A DNA stretch of 64,000 nucleotides, taken from NCBI RefSeq assembly GCF_001955715.1, contig NZ_CP019239.1:2356001-2420000 (forward strand). Direction: 5' to 3'. Under the pieces are notes generated by a model. It was not told where the DNA came from. It did not search any database and saw only the letters and a program-made list of their open reading frames with translations. Source of the DNA: Rhodoferax saidenbachensis (GTDB lineage Bacteria; Pseudomonadota; Gammaproteobacteria; Burkholderiales; Burkholderiaceae_C). Made by a program: the position numbers and the translations under genes. Shown here one piece after another: positions 48,605 through 57,740 of the stretch; position 1 is the first letter of the stretch; each line of letters starts with the position of its first letter.

Positions 48605-48998
48605 GCACGTCGCTGAGCATGTTGTTCACCCAGTTGTTGTAGTTCGGGTGGATGACGGGCTTGCCGTCCTTCAACTCATAGTTCATGTTGACACTACCTG
48701 TGTAGGTCACGGAAAACTTGTCACCGCTGTAGACAATTTCTGCGCTCACGGTGTGCTTGTTGCGCACCACCAGGTTGGCCAGCAGCTTGCCGTCGCCGGC
48801 CTGTGTGTAGGTCCAGCCCCTGCCGGCTGTGCCGGTGATGAAGGCCTGGCGGACCTGCTCGGCCGTCGCAGGCTTGCCAGAGCCGGTGGTCACGGCGACA
48901 TTCTCGTAATTGATCACGGGCACCGAGCCACGCGCCATGGCCGGCCCCTGAAACAAAGCTGCAAATGCAAAAACTGCAATACCGAGTACCGATTTCAT
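48582..48998 (-). CDS. secreted hypothetical protein of the APE locus
   Basis: 138 residues from the ATG at 48996-48998 (GGGA upstream), with a Sec signal peptide ending around AMA (about 22). The mature part is beta-rich with NYNNWVNNMLSDVRVEL at the C-terminus. I do not recognise the family. It lies 88 bases after the ApeR-like ketosynthase gene and overlaps the transferase gene that follows. A periplasmic role in pigment handling or an unrelated one is equally possible. Confidence 0.7.
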   Translation of the reverse strand: MKSVLGIAVFAFAALFQGPAMARGSVPVINYENVAVTTGSGKPATAEQVRQAFITGTAGRGWTYTQAGDGKLLANLVVRNKHTVSAEIVYSGDKFSVTYTGSVNMNYELKDGKPVIHPNYNNWVNNMLSDVRVELTRL

Positions 48999-49086
48999 GG
49001 TTTTTTTTCCCTGATTGAAAGTGAACGAAAGGTATGACCGGGTCCGCAGGCAACCCGGCCCATCGCATGCCCATGCTGCGATTCTT

Positions 49087-50316
49087 TTAGGCATTCCAGC
49101 GACGCAAGACCAAAGAGGTATTGATGCCGCCAAACGCAAAATTGTTGCTCATCACGCAGTCGGTCTGCAGGCTGCGCCCGCCAGCCAGCACATAGTCCAG
49201 CGCACCGCAGCGCGGGTCTATGTCGCGCAGGTTCAGCGTGGGCGCAAACCAGCCCTCCTGCATCATCTGCAGCGTCATCCAGGCCTCCAGAGCACCACAG
49301 GCACCCAGCGTGTGGCCCATGTAGCTTTTCAGCGAGCTGATGGGCGTATGGCTGCCAAACACGGCGTGCGTACCGGTGGTCTCGGCCACATCGCCATGCT
49401 CGGTGGCCGTGCCATGGGCGTTGATGTAGCCAATCGCCTCGGGAGGCAGGTTCGCGCTTTGCAGTGCCAAGCGCATGGCCTGGGCCATGGTGTCGGCATT
49501 GGGCTGGGTCACGTGCCTGCCATCACTGTTGGTACCAAAGCCGACAATTTCGCCGAGGATGCGCGCACCTCGACCCTGGGCGTGCTCCAGTTCTTCCAGC
49601 ACCAGCGTGCAGGCACCCTCGCCCAGCACCAGGCCGTCGCGGTGGGCATCAAACGGACGCGGCGACAGCGCCGGCGTGTTGTTGCTGGTACTGGTGGCAA
49701 ACAGCGTGTCAAACACGGCGGCGTGGGTGGCGTCGAGTTCTTCGGCGCCACCGGCCAGCATGGCAATCTGGCGCCCGCTCTGGATGGCTTCAAACGCATA
49801 GCCAATGCCCTGGCTGCCAGCAGTGCAGGCGCTGGAGGTGGTGATGACGCGGCCGGTCAGACCGAAGAACACGCCGATGTTGACGGCGGCGGTGTGCGAC
49901 ATCATGCGCAGGTAGGTGTTGGCGTTGATGCCTTCGGTGCTCTTGTTGGCAATCATGTTGCCGAAGTTGCCAATCGCCGCTGGCGAACCGGCCGATGAGC
50001 CGTAAGACACCCCCATGGCGCCACTGGTCACCAGCGGGTCGCCCAGCAGGCCGGCGTCAGCCAGTGCGCGTTCGCTGGCCAGTGTGGCCATCACCGCAAC
50101 GCGGCCCATGCTGCGCGTGGTCTTGCGGTTGAAGTGCGGTGGCAGTTCGAAGGGCGCAGCCAGTGCGCCCAGGCGGGTATGCAGGCCTTCGTAGGCATCC
50201 CACTCATCCATGTGGCGCACCACGTTCTGCTCGGCTCGCAGCTGCTGCAGCACGGTGGGCCAGTCATGGCCCAGGGGACTCAGGGCTCCCACCCCGACGA
50301 TAACAACGCGCTTCAT
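49087..50316 (-). CDS. beta-ketoacyl-ACP synthase (ApeR-like)
   Basis: 409 residues, thiolase fold, with the full Cys-His-His triad: Cys164 (SSACTAGS), His301 (NAHGTATEH) and His335 (YMGHTLGACG). In the E. coli aryl polyene system ApeR is a homodimeric ketosynthase placed at this position, after the ketoreductase. It would catalyse decarboxylative elongation on ACP, probably the first condensation(s). Its ATG overlaps the ketoreductase stop (ATGA). Confidence 0.9.
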   Translation of the reverse strand: MKRVVIVGVGALSPLGHDWPTVLQQLRAEQNVVRHMDEWDAYEGLHTRLGALAAPFELPPHFNRKTTRSMGRVAVMATLASERALADAGLLGDPLVTSGAMGVSYGSSAGSPAAIGNFGNMIANKSTEGINANTYLRMMSHTAAVNIGVFFGLTGRVITTSSACTAGSQGIGYAFEAIQSGRQIAMLAGGAEELDATHAAVFDTLFATSTSNNTPALSPRPFDAHRDGLVLGEGACTLVLEELEHAQGRGARILGEIVGFGTNSDGRHVTQPNADTMAQAMRLALQSANLPPEAIGYINAHGTATEHGDVAETTGTHAVFGSHTPISSLKSYMGHTLGACGALEAWMTLQMMQEGWFAPTLNLRDIDPRCGALDYVLAGGRSLQTDCVMSNNFAFGGINTSLVLRRWNA

Positions 50317-51044
50317 CCGACCATGCCTCCATTGACGGAGATGACCTGGCGCGTGATGTAGGACGCATCGGCGGACATCAGAAAGGACACGGCAGCGGCC
50401 ACCTCTTCGGGCTTGCCCACGCGCCGCGCAGGGATCAGGGGCAAAGCCTCTTCCAGAATTTCGGCGCTGATCATGTCGGTGTCGATCAGGCCCGGCGCCA
50501 CGCAGTTGACCGTGATCTCGCGCTTGGCCAGTTCAATGGCCAGCGCCTTGGTCGCGCCGATGATGCCGGCCTTGGCCGCGCTGTAGTTGGTCTGCCCGCG
50601 GTTGCCCACCAGGCCCGAGACCGAGGACAACGTAACGATGCGCCCCGGCGCACGCCGGCGCACCATGGGCATCACGATGGGGTTGAGCACGTTGTAGAAG
50701 GCGTCCAGGTTGGTGTGGATCACGGTGTCCCAGTCCTCGCCACTCATGGCCGGGAAGGCGTTGTCGCGCGCCAGGCCGGCATTGCAGGCCACGCCGTAGT
50801 AGGCGCCGTGCGCCTGCATGTCCTCGCCCAGCACCTGCGCGCACTGCGCGCGGTTGGCCACATCGAACATCAACACCCGGGCCGCGCGGCCCAGGGCTTC
50901 AATCTCCTGCGCCAGTTGCTGCGCCTGCTCCTGGCCGGTGCGGCCATGCACCACCACATCAAAACCATCACGCGCCAGCCGCAACGCAATAGCCCGCCCG
51001 ATACCGCGACTGGACCCGGTGACCAGCACCCACCCCTTGCTCAT
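50313..51044 (-). CDS. 3-ketoacyl-ACP reductase (ApeQ/FabG-like)
   Basis: 243 residues, SDR fold with TGSSRGIGRAIAL near the N-terminus, the catalytic Ser in LSSVSGLVG and YSAAKAG (Tyr-Lys). It would reduce the beta-keto group after each round of condensation using NADPH. It overlaps both neighbours by 4 bases. FabG itself is not otherwise in the window. Confidence 0.92.
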   Translation of the reverse strand: MSKGWVLVTGSSRGIGRAIALRLARDGFDVVVHGRTGQEQAQQLAQEIEALGRAARVLMFDVANRAQCAQVLGEDMQAHGAYYGVACNAGLARDNAFPAMSGEDWDTVIHTNLDAFYNVLNPIVMPMVRRRAPGRIVTLSSVSGLVGNRGQTNYSAAKAGIIGATKALAIELAKREITVNCVAPGLIDTDMISAEILEEALPLIPARRVGKPEEVAAAVSFLMSADASYITRQVISVNGGMVG

Positions 51045-51496
51045 GATTGTCCTTTTTGTAGTTCTAGAAATGCAGCCGCATCCGGCGGCTCGAACACCGA
51101 CAGCCGGGCACTGGCCACGACTGCGCCGTCCACGCTGATTTTGCAGTCAAACATGCCCAATCCGTTGTCGGCAAGCAGCTCTAACTGCGAGGCTATGCGC
51201 AGTGTCTGCCCCACGCTGAAATGCTGGCACTGCGCCTGAAACTGGCGGCTGCCCACCAGCATGCCCAGCACCACGGCGCGGCCTTCGCGCTGCGCACGGT
51301 GGCCAGCCCAGGCCGCCACGGTCTGGGCCATGAACTCGATGCCGGTCCACACGCCCAGGCGCCCATCGCGCACAAAGAACATGCCCTCGCGGATGTCGGC
51401 CTCGGCTACGGCAGTGTTGGCGTCCACCTGCACGATGCGGCTGAGCCAGCTCATGCCCGCGCGGTGCGGCACCAGGTCTTCCACACGCCAGTCCAT
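51041..51496 (-). CDS. hotdog dehydratase (ApeP-like)
   Basis: 151 residues with a single hotdog fold of the FabA/FabZ class; PHRAGMSWLSRI near the N-terminus and a central helix WTGIEFMAQTVAAWAGH. In the E. coli pathway ApeP pairs with ApeI as a dehydratase; here the ApeI-like half appears fused to the ligase at 58473-60248. It lies directly after the ApeO-like gene with no gap. Confidence 0.87.
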   Translation of the reverse strand: MDWRVEDLVPHRAGMSWLSRIVQVDANTAVAEADIREGMFFVRDGRLGVWTGIEFMAQTVAAWAGHRAQREGRAVVLGMLVGSRQFQAQCQHFSVGQTLRIASQLELLADNGLGMFDCKISVDGAVVASARLSVFEPPDAAAFLELQKGQS

Positions 51497-52681
51497 TCAA
51501 CCAGCCCCCAACAACAGGCAGGCATTGCTGCCGCCAAACGCAAACGAATTGCTCATCACATGGCGCGCCGGCCGGCCCAGGCTGTGCCCCGGTGCGGCCA
51601 CGCACAGCGGCGCCAGCGCCGGGTCGGTCGCGCCATCCCACCAGTGCGGTGGCAGCTGGCCTTGCGGGTTGTCGCACAGCGTCATCCAGCCAAAGGCGGC
51701 TTCCACGGCGCCGGCCGCCGCCAGCGTGTGGCCAGTCAGGGGTTTGGTGGAGCTCACGGGCACGCCGTCGCCCAGCACCTGCGCCACGGCCAGGGCTTCC
51801 ATGCTGTCGTTGTGCTGGGTGGCGGTGCCGTGCAGGTTCAGGTAATCAATCTGGTCGGCCCGCACCTGGCCCCGCTGCAGCGCCTGCTGCATGGCGCGGA
51901 TGGCGCCCTGGCCCGTCGGGTCGGGGGCCGACATGTGGTGTGCGTCCGAGGTCTCGCCCCAGCCCAACAAGCGCACCGGGCCGTCGTCGCGCGTCATCAG
52001 AAACAGCGCAGCGCCCTCGCCCAGGTTGATGCCATTGCGATGGCGCGACAGCGGGTTGCAGCGCGTTGCCGACACCGACTCCAGCGCCGAGAAGCCCGCC
52101 ACCGTTAGTCCGCCCAGCACATCGGAGCCACCGGCAATCACCGCATCGGCCAGGCCAGCCTGCAACAACCGTGCACCGCTGGCCAGCGCCTTGGCGCCCG
52201 AGGAGCAGGCGGTGGATATGACATGGGCCACGCCGCACAGGCCCAGTTCGGCCGCCAGAAATTCGGCCAGATTGCCCAGCTCCTGCTGCGCGTAGTCAAA
52301 GCCGGCCGGCCAGTTGCCCGTGGCTTCAAACTGCGCGCGCGCCACCTCCCCTTCGGGCTGGCCCGAGGTACTGGAGCCCACCACCACGGCCACCCGGCCT
52401 GGCCCGTAGCGGGCCACGCAGGCCTCTACGCCAGCGCGTATGTCGTTGAGCACCAGCAGCGCCATGGCGTTGTTGCGTGTCTGAAAGCGCGGCGCCGCAT
52501 GCGCCAGCGAGGGCAAGGCCGTGTGCACCTGGCCCAGCGGCAGGCTGCGGCCCGGCGAATAGCGCTCGGTCAGCGTCAGCGGACTCTGGTCCTGCGCGCT
52601 GAACAGGGCTTGGCGCACGCGGTCCACGCCGTAGCCCAGGGCGCACACCACGCCGAGCTGCTGAAGAAATACGTCACTCAT
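51497..52681 (-). CDS. beta-ketoacyl-ACP synthase (ApeO-like)
   Basis: 394 residues with the triad Cys159 (STACSSGAKAL), His284 (NLHGTATQ) and His318 (LTGHTLAAAG). In E. coli the ApeO ketosynthase works in a complex with the Cys-less ApeC; a homologue of ApeC is encoded at 62146-62946. Its start overlaps the DUF3261 gene stop (ATGA). Confidence 0.9.
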   Translation of the reverse strand: MSDVFLQQLGVVCALGYGVDRVRQALFSAQDQSPLTLTERYSPGRSLPLGQVHTALPSLAHAAPRFQTRNNAMALLVLNDIRAGVEACVARYGPGRVAVVVGSSTSGQPEGEVARAQFEATGNWPAGFDYAQQELGNLAEFLAAELGLCGVAHVISTACSSGAKALASGARLLQAGLADAVIAGGSDVLGGLTVAGFSALESVSATRCNPLSRHRNGINLGEGAALFLMTRDDGPVRLLGWGETSDAHHMSAPDPTGQGAIRAMQQALQRGQVRADQIDYLNLHGTATQHNDSMEALAVAQVLGDGVPVSSTKPLTGHTLAAAGAVEAAFGWMTLCDNPQGQLPPHWWDGATDPALAPLCVAAPGHSLGRPARHVMSNSFAFGGSNACLLLGAG

Positions 52682-53253
52682 GGCTTGTCTGCAGTCGCAT
52701 CAAAAATCGGGCTCTGTGTTTCGGTGCGCACCTGCACCGTGTAGCCCTCCAGGGGATGGCGTATGACTATAGTCGTGCCGCCCTGCGCCAGTTCGATCAC
52801 CACCACGCGCTGCGGACCATGCCACAGCGTGCGGCGGCTGGCGGTCTGCTCCAGCGTCCAGCCCGCCGGTAGCGCGCCGCGTATGGCGCCCACCGGCCAC
52901 CAGACCAGTTGCAGGTCATTGAGCACGGACTCGGCCAGCAGGCTATCGGGCCAACCCGGCGCCAGCGTGCGCGTCAGTTGCTGCCCATCCCATTCCATGC
53001 GGGCCAGCGTGCGGCCCAACTGCAGCACGGCCATGCGCACCGCCGTGGCATCGGCCTCCAGCGCCACGTCCATGGTCACACTGCGGCCGCCCGCCTCCAC
53101 CTGCATCTGCTGCGCCATGGCCAGTTCGCGGCCCAGCGATGCGGGCGAGAGTTTGAGCAAGGGCGCAGTGTCGGGTGCCGATGGCATGGCGCAGCCGGCC
53201 ACCAGGCCCAGCACGGCAACCGCCAGCCACAGCGGGCGTAGCAGACGGTTCAT
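52678..53253 (-). CDS. DUF3261 lipoprotein (ApeN-like)
   Basis: 191 residues from the ATG at 53251-53253 overlapping the exporter stop. A lipoprotein signal ends at LVAGC (Cys21). The mature domain is beta-rich and matches DUF3261, a marker of aryl polyene loci. It is proposed to act in the outer envelope, possibly as a final acceptor for the lipid-linked pigment. The function is not proven in any species I know of. Confidence 0.87.
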   Translation of the reverse strand: MNRLLRPLWLAVAVLGLVAGCAMPSAPDTAPLLKLSPASLGRELAMAQQMQVEAGGRSVTMDVALEADATAVRMAVLQLGRTLARMEWDGQQLTRTLAPGWPDSLLAESVLNDLQLVWWPVGAIRGALPAGWTLEQTASRRTLWHGPQRVVVIELAQGGTTIVIRHPLEGYTVQVRTETQSPIFDATADKP

Positions 53254-55598
53254 GCCGGGGCCGCCTTGCCCTGCAAGCGGAAAAACGGTGCCAGCACGCA
53301 CACCGTCACCAGACCCACCAGCAGCGTCAGCCCGTAGGCGTGCAGTGCCGGCGTGGCCGACAAAGCCAGCAGCCCAAAGGACAGCCCGGTGCTCAGCGCC
53401 CCCATCAGAACCGCCAGCCAGGCGTGGCCCTGTTCGTCGCCCTGGTGCTCCAGCAGAAAAATGCCGTAGTCCACGCCCACGCCCAGCAGCAGCATCAGCG
53501 CCAGCAGGTTGAACAGCTGAAACGGCTCCCCCAGCCAGCCCTGCACTGCCACGCAGGCCATGCTGGCCAGCACGGTCGGTATCCAGGCGCGCCAGGCAGA
53601 GCGCCCATAGCGCAGCGCCAGCGCCACCCAGACCACCGCATGCCCCAGCACCAGCAGCCAGCCAATAACGCTGCGAAACCGCCCCAGCAGCGAAGACACA
53701 TCGGCCGCCCGGTCCACCCAGCGCACGCCAGGCACCTGTTCGCCGGCAGCCTGCAGGGCCTGGCCCTGAGCGCGCTGGCTCAGGCCGCGGATCAGCACCA
53801 CGCTGACATAGTCATCCCCCACCTGGCCCAACCACTGCGCGCGCATGCCCTGCGACACCGGGCTCTGGAGCCACTGCGCCAGCGCCAGCGGCTCTGCTGC
53901 AAATGCCGGGCGCTGCAAGTCTTCGCCCAGTTGCCGGCCCAGCTGTTGCAGCAGCGGGGCCTCGATGCTGGCCGTGAGCCTGCGGTTGTCGGCCTGGCGG
54001 GCCGCCGACGGCACCCAGTCCGAGATGGCGCTCAGGCCGATGCGCTCGCCCTGGGTGTTGAACTGCGCCAGCTGCGGCGCCAGCGCGGCCTTGAGCGCTT
54101 CCTCGCGCTGCAGCAGGGCTTCGGGGCTTTCGCCGTGCAGCACAAAAAACTGCGCCGGGCTGGGTATTTGCAGCAGGCGGCCCAGGGCGATCTGCGCGCG
54201 CACCAGCTCGGCCGGCGAGGACTGCAGCTGGCGCAAATCGTCGCTGACATGCACGCGGTACAGGCCCCCGGCGCAGAACAGCGTGAAGACGGCCAGCACC
54301 GAGCCCAACTGGCGCGCCGACAGGCGCGGCCAGCGCTGCAGGCTGGCGGCAATCCAGCTGGCCAGGCGGCTGCCGGGCAAGGGGCCACGGTCCAGAAACG
54401 GGAACCAGCACACCGCCGTCAACATGGCCGCCGCCATGCCCACGGCAGAAAACAGCGCCATCTGGCGCAGGCCGGGGAACGGCACCACGGCCAGCACCAG
54501 GTAGCCCAGAACGCTGGTCACCATGGCCAGAAACAGGCCCGGCAGCAGGTGCTTCATCAGTGCCCAGCGTTCGGTTTTGGGCGCGGCCAGGCGCGAGGCA
54601 AAGTAGTGAATGCCAAAGTCTTCGGCCACGCCCACCAGGCTGGCGCCAAACACCAGCGTCAGCACATGCACCCGGCCAAACACCAGCAGCGTGACCGACA
54701 GCGCCGCCGCACACCCGACTAGCAGGGACACCGCAATCAGCGCGACCGGCCGCACGGCACGAAAGGTCCACCAGACCAGCAGCACCACGGCCAGCAGCGA
54801 ACCCCAGCCAATCGTGTTCATCTCGCGGCTGCCTTGCGCAGCGCCGGCTTCGGCATGCAGGGGCACACCGGCTTGCAGAATCTCCAGGGCCTGCGCATCA
54901 GCGGCAGAGGCACCCGCGCGTGCCGCAGCACCAGCCTGGTCCAGCGCATCGCTCCAGCGGCGCTCGCCGTCCAGGCGGAAGGCCGAGCCCTCTGTCTCGT
55001 ACAGCAGCACCGCCCAGTCCCGCCCGCCATCGTGGACCCACAGGCCACCGTCGCGCGGGCGCGCCGCCGTCAGTTGTGCGCGCTGCGACCACCAGTCGGG
55101 CCACAGTCCGGCCGGGTCTTCCAGCCAGGAGGTGGGCTGCGCACCGGCCACGCCGTGCAGGCGGCCCAGGGCGCGGCCCAGCCACGCATCGGGCGTACTG
55201 CCGGACAGCTGCTGGCGCTGCGCATCGGTCAGCAGCGCATCACGCCAGGGGCGGAAAAAAGCCAGCGCCTGGTCCATACCCTGGGCCGTGGGCGTAGCGC
55301 GCAGGCCCACCTGTTGCGTGGCCAGGTAGGCATCAAAGCGCTGGGCGGCGGCCTGTGCACTGGCCCAGTCGGCGGCACCTAGGGCCACCACCACGCGGCG
55401 CTCGCCCTGCTCGGCCAGCCTTTGCATGGCCAGTTGGGCGGCGGGCAGTTGCTCGTCCTGCGGCAGCAGCGCGAACACATCGGTGTCCAGCGCGGGCGCG
55501 CGCCAGAAGCTCCACTGGTGGGCGGCAATCGCCAGCACCACCAGCAGCCAGGCCAGGGCCAGCGCCCGGGGTGCAGTCCAACGCGCGGCCAGGCTCAT
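53250..55598 (-). CDS. MMPL/RND-type lipid exporter (ApeM-like)
   Basis: 782 residues with two RND halves: each has one leading transmembrane helix, a periplasmic domain (about 35-245 and 400-590) and a block of five helices. It matches the MMPL family exporters tied to glycolipid and pigment export, including the aryl polyene loci. It probably extracts the lipidated polyene from the inner membrane. Start MSLAARWT overlaps the LolA-like stop (ATGA). Confidence 0.9.
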   Translation of the reverse strand: MSLAARWTAPRALALAWLLVVLAIAAHQWSFWRAPALDTDVFALLPQDEQLPAAQLAMQRLAEQGERRVVVALGAADWASAQAAAQRFDAYLATQQVGLRATPTAQGMDQALAFFRPWRDALLTDAQRQQLSGSTPDAWLGRALGRLHGVAGAQPTSWLEDPAGLWPDWWSQRAQLTAARPRDGGLWVHDGGRDWAVLLYETEGSAFRLDGERRWSDALDQAGAAARAGASAADAQALEILQAGVPLHAEAGAAQGSREMNTIGWGSLLAVVLLVWWTFRAVRPVALIAVSLLVGCAAALSVTLLVFGRVHVLTLVFGASLVGVAEDFGIHYFASRLAAPKTERWALMKHLLPGLFLAMVTSVLGYLVLAVVPFPGLRQMALFSAVGMAAAMLTAVCWFPFLDRGPLPGSRLASWIAASLQRWPRLSARQLGSVLAVFTLFCAGGLYRVHVSDDLRQLQSSPAELVRAQIALGRLLQIPSPAQFFVLHGESPEALLQREEALKAALAPQLAQFNTQGERIGLSAISDWVPSAARQADNRRLTASIEAPLLQQLGRQLGEDLQRPAFAAEPLALAQWLQSPVSQGMRAQWLGQVGDDYVSVVLIRGLSQRAQGQALQAAGEQVPGVRWVDRAADVSSLLGRFRSVIGWLLVLGHAVVWVALALRYGRSAWRAWIPTVLASMACVAVQGWLGEPFQLFNLLALMLLLGVGVDYGIFLLEHQGDEQGHAWLAVLMGALSTGLSFGLLALSATPALHAYGLTLLVGLVTVCVLAPFFRLQGKAAPA

Positions 55599-56227
55599 GG
55601 GGCGAAGCGCCCCAGCTCGGCGGCGGTCAGCGGCGAGCTCTTGTGGCCGAAGAAGCGCACGCTGTTGCTGTCGCCCGAGGCCTCATGCCATTGGATGGCG
55701 CGCACATGCTGGTCGCCTTCAATCTCGATGCGTGTCATCAGCGCCAGCAAGCCGGCGTCGCGCGGCACCAGCGTCAGGCGCCACCCCTGCGCCTCCTGGT
55801 GGCCTTCCACCTTGAAGCGGGTGGCCAGCACTTTCACATCGCCCAGCAACACAGCCATCAGGGTTTCGTTGAAGGCGCGCAGGCCGGGTTCTTGCCGGGC
55901 GTCCATTTTTTGCCCACTGCCCGTAGCGTCCAGCGTCATCAGGCGGTCGGCGGTGACCACCAGCGTGGAGGCAAATGGCTGCGTGGTCAGCCACTGCACG
56001 CCGCGGGCACGCGCCATGACAAAGCTGCCGCGTGACAGCAGCGGTTTCTTGAAGCCCTTGAGCGTCTTGCTCTGCTCGAACTCGCCGCGCAGCACAGGCG
56101 CCGGGTCCAGGCGCTGGCCGATGCTGGTCAGTGCCTCGGGACTCAGCTCGGCGGCCAGGGCCAGCTGCGCCGCAGCGCAGGCCCATACCAGCAGCAGCAC
56201 GGCGCGCAGCCAGGTCAGACCACGCAT
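55595..56227 (-). CDS. LolA-like lipid/lipoprotein carrier (ApeL-like)
   Basis: 210 residues from the ATG at 56225-56227, with a Sec signal peptide (about 1-25) and a LolA/LolB-type half-barrel. No lipobox Cys is evident at the cleavage site, so a soluble periplasmic carrier is more likely than an anchored one. It would ferry the lipid-linked pigment to the outer membrane. It overlaps the thioesterase gene by 13 bases. Confidence 0.85.
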   Translation of the reverse strand: MRGLTWLRAVLLLVWACAAAQLALAAELSPEALTSIGQRLDPAPVLRGEFEQSKTLKGFKKPLLSRGSFVMARARGVQWLTTQPFASTLVVTADRLMTLDATGSGQKMDARQEPGLRAFNETLMAVLLGDVKVLATRFKVEGHQEAQGWRLTLVPRDAGLLALMTRIEIEGDQHVRAIQWHEASGDSNSVRFFGHKSSPLTAAELGRFAP

Positions 56228-56649
56228 TGCCCGCTCCTGTCGATACCCAGTCGCTCCCACAGCACCGGCGGGCAGACCCAGCACATCTCGCGGGTCTGGA
56301 TGTCCAGCGCCACCTGCACGCTGGTGGCCTTGTTGAGCCGTGCACCGGTTTCGGCGCAGGTGATCAGGTACTCGATCTTCAGGCGGCATTCCCACTCGAC
56401 AATGCGTGCGCGCACCTTGATGCGCTGGCCGTAGCTGACCATGCCCACATACTTCAGACGCAGGTCGACGATGGGCCAGGCATAGCCCGAGGCACGCATC
56501 TGCGGATAGTCGTAGTGGTACTTGGCCATCAGCGCATCGCGCGCCAGCTCCAGGTACTTGACGTAGTTGCCGTGCCAGACGATGTCCATCGGGTCCAGGT
56601 CGTGGAACGCCGGACTGATTTCGATCTCATGCGACAGATCAGGCGCCAT
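56215..56649 (-). CDS. 4-hydroxybenzoyl-CoA-type thioesterase (ApeK-like)
   Basis: 144 residues from the ATG at 56647-56649, with GGAG upstream. Hotdog fold of the YbgC class, with the catalytic segment DLDPMDIVWHGNYVKYLELARDA (the Asp in DPMD). In E. coli ApeK releases or edits acyl chains on ACP. Its start overlaps the end of a 43-codon frame by 11 bases. Confidence 0.87.
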   Translation of the reverse strand: MAPDLSHEIEISPAFHDLDPMDIVWHGNYVKYLELARDALMAKYHYDYPQMRASGYAWPIVDLRLKYVGMVSYGQRIKVRARIVEWECRLKIEYLITCAETGARLNKATSVQVALDIQTREMCWVCPPVLWERLGIDRSGQCVV

Positions 56650-56770
56650 ACAGGCTCCAGTGTCCTTCGCGGATCTGCACCAGCAGTACTTGCAGATCGC
56701 GGTCGAGCGCGCGGTCTTCGTCGACCCGCACCACGGTGGCCAGGTTGTCAGGGGTGTTGTTCTTGGGCAT
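56639..56770 (-). CDS. small 43-residue ORF between AT and thioesterase
   Basis: Frame MPKNNTPDNLATVVRVDEDR... to a stop at 56639, overlapping the acyltransferase by 23 bases and the thioesterase by 11. Its codon use and charged composition look genuinely coding, and without it this tight operon would have its largest internal gap but one. No ribosome binding site is obvious. It could be a real small protein or the leftover end of a gene, for example the ammonia-lyase often found in these loci. Unproven. Confidence 0.35.
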   Translation of the reverse strand: MPKNNTPDNLATVVRVDEDRALDRDLQVLLVQIREGHWSLYGA

Positions 56771-57740
56771 GGGCGTGTGGGTTGGGCAGGCGTTGGCCTT
56801 GCTGCCAGAAAGAAAAGAAATTGAACCAGGCAAAGGGTGTGGCGGCGAGGATGCGGGTGAGCCAGTCGGCAAATTGCTGCGCGTGGCCGGCCAGCGCCTG
56901 CTGGCGTGCCTGGCGCGGCAGCAGCACGCGCTCGGCCATCTGCTCCACGTGCATCACGTAGCCGGCAGGCTCCTTGACGCATGCCACCGCGAACACCGGG
57001 CATTTGAAGAGCGCGGCCAGCACATATGGGCCCACCGGCCAACGCGCGGGCTGGCCCAGAAAATTGGCTTCCACGGTACCGGTGGCCGCCCCGTCTGCAG
57101 CCTCATCACGCACCGGAATGCGGTCGCCGGCCATGGCCAGAATCTCGCCACGCGCCACACGGTCGGCCAGCATCATGGCGGTGGCCGGCGTCACCTCTGT
57201 CACCTGGATGAAGTGCACCTGGCTGGCTGGGTCGATCTGGTGCAGCATGCGCGTGAAGCGCGCGGCATGGCGCGTGTGCACCAGAACATTCAGGCGCGCG
57301 GTGTGCTGGTGCTCGCCGCTCAGGCGGCACAGCTCCATGCAACCCACATGGCCGGTCAGCACCAGGGCGCCCTGCCCGCTTTGCAGCACCGCCTGCAGGG
57401 GCGCGGCACCGCTGCCGGTCACGCGCACGGCGTCGGCCGAGAGGATGCCGTTCAAGGCCAGCAGCTTGTCCAGAATCGTGTCGGCAAAGGCCAGAAAGTG
57501 GCGCAGCGTATCGCGCCAGCCCGGTGCATGGCCCAGCGCGCGGTGGGCCGCCTGCAGGTGCTGCAAATACTCCAGCGAGGCGCGTCGCGCCGTGCTGCGA
57601 GTGGCCCAGTAGTAGGTGACCACCGGGTACAGAAAAACCAAAAACGGCCCGCGCCCGAACAGGCGGTAGACCCAGTACATGAAGCGGATGCCCAGCACAA
57701 AGGTGTGTTCGGGCAGGCTGGCCCAGTGGCGGGCACTCAT
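56748..57740 (-). CDS. LpxL/HtrB-family acyltransferase (ApeJ-AT-like)
   Basis: 330 residues from the ATG at 57738-57740 overlapping the glycosyltransferase stop (ATGA); an in-frame extension upstream lacks family residues. It has an N-terminal membrane helix (about 18-38) and the LpxL-type motif GHVGCMEL (HX4E, about 128-133), with AGDRIPV further on. It would acylate the sugar or glycerol part of the pigment lipid. In E. coli this activity is fused to a glycosyltransferase in ApeJ; here they are separate. Confidence 0.87.
   Translation of the reverse strand: MSARHWASLPEHTFVLGIRFMYWVYRLFGRGPFLVFLYPVVTYYWATRSTARRASLEYLQHLQAAHRALGHAPGWRDTLRHFLAFADTILDKLLALNGILSADAVRVTGSGAAPLQAVLQSGQGALVLTGHVGCMELCRLSGEHQHTARLNVLVHTRHAARFTRMLHQIDPASQVHFIQVTEVTPATAMMLADRVARGEILAMAGDRIPVRDEAADGAATGTVEANFLGQPARWPVGPYVLAALFKCPVFAVACVKEPAGYVMHVEQMAERVLLPRQARQQALAGHAQQFADWLTRILAATPFAWFNFFSFWQQGQRLPNPHAHAQEQHP

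Noticed and set aside
53175..54722. 515-codon plus-strand frame opposite the exporter gene
   Set aside because: Glutamine/arginine-rich antisense of the MMPL gene; no support.
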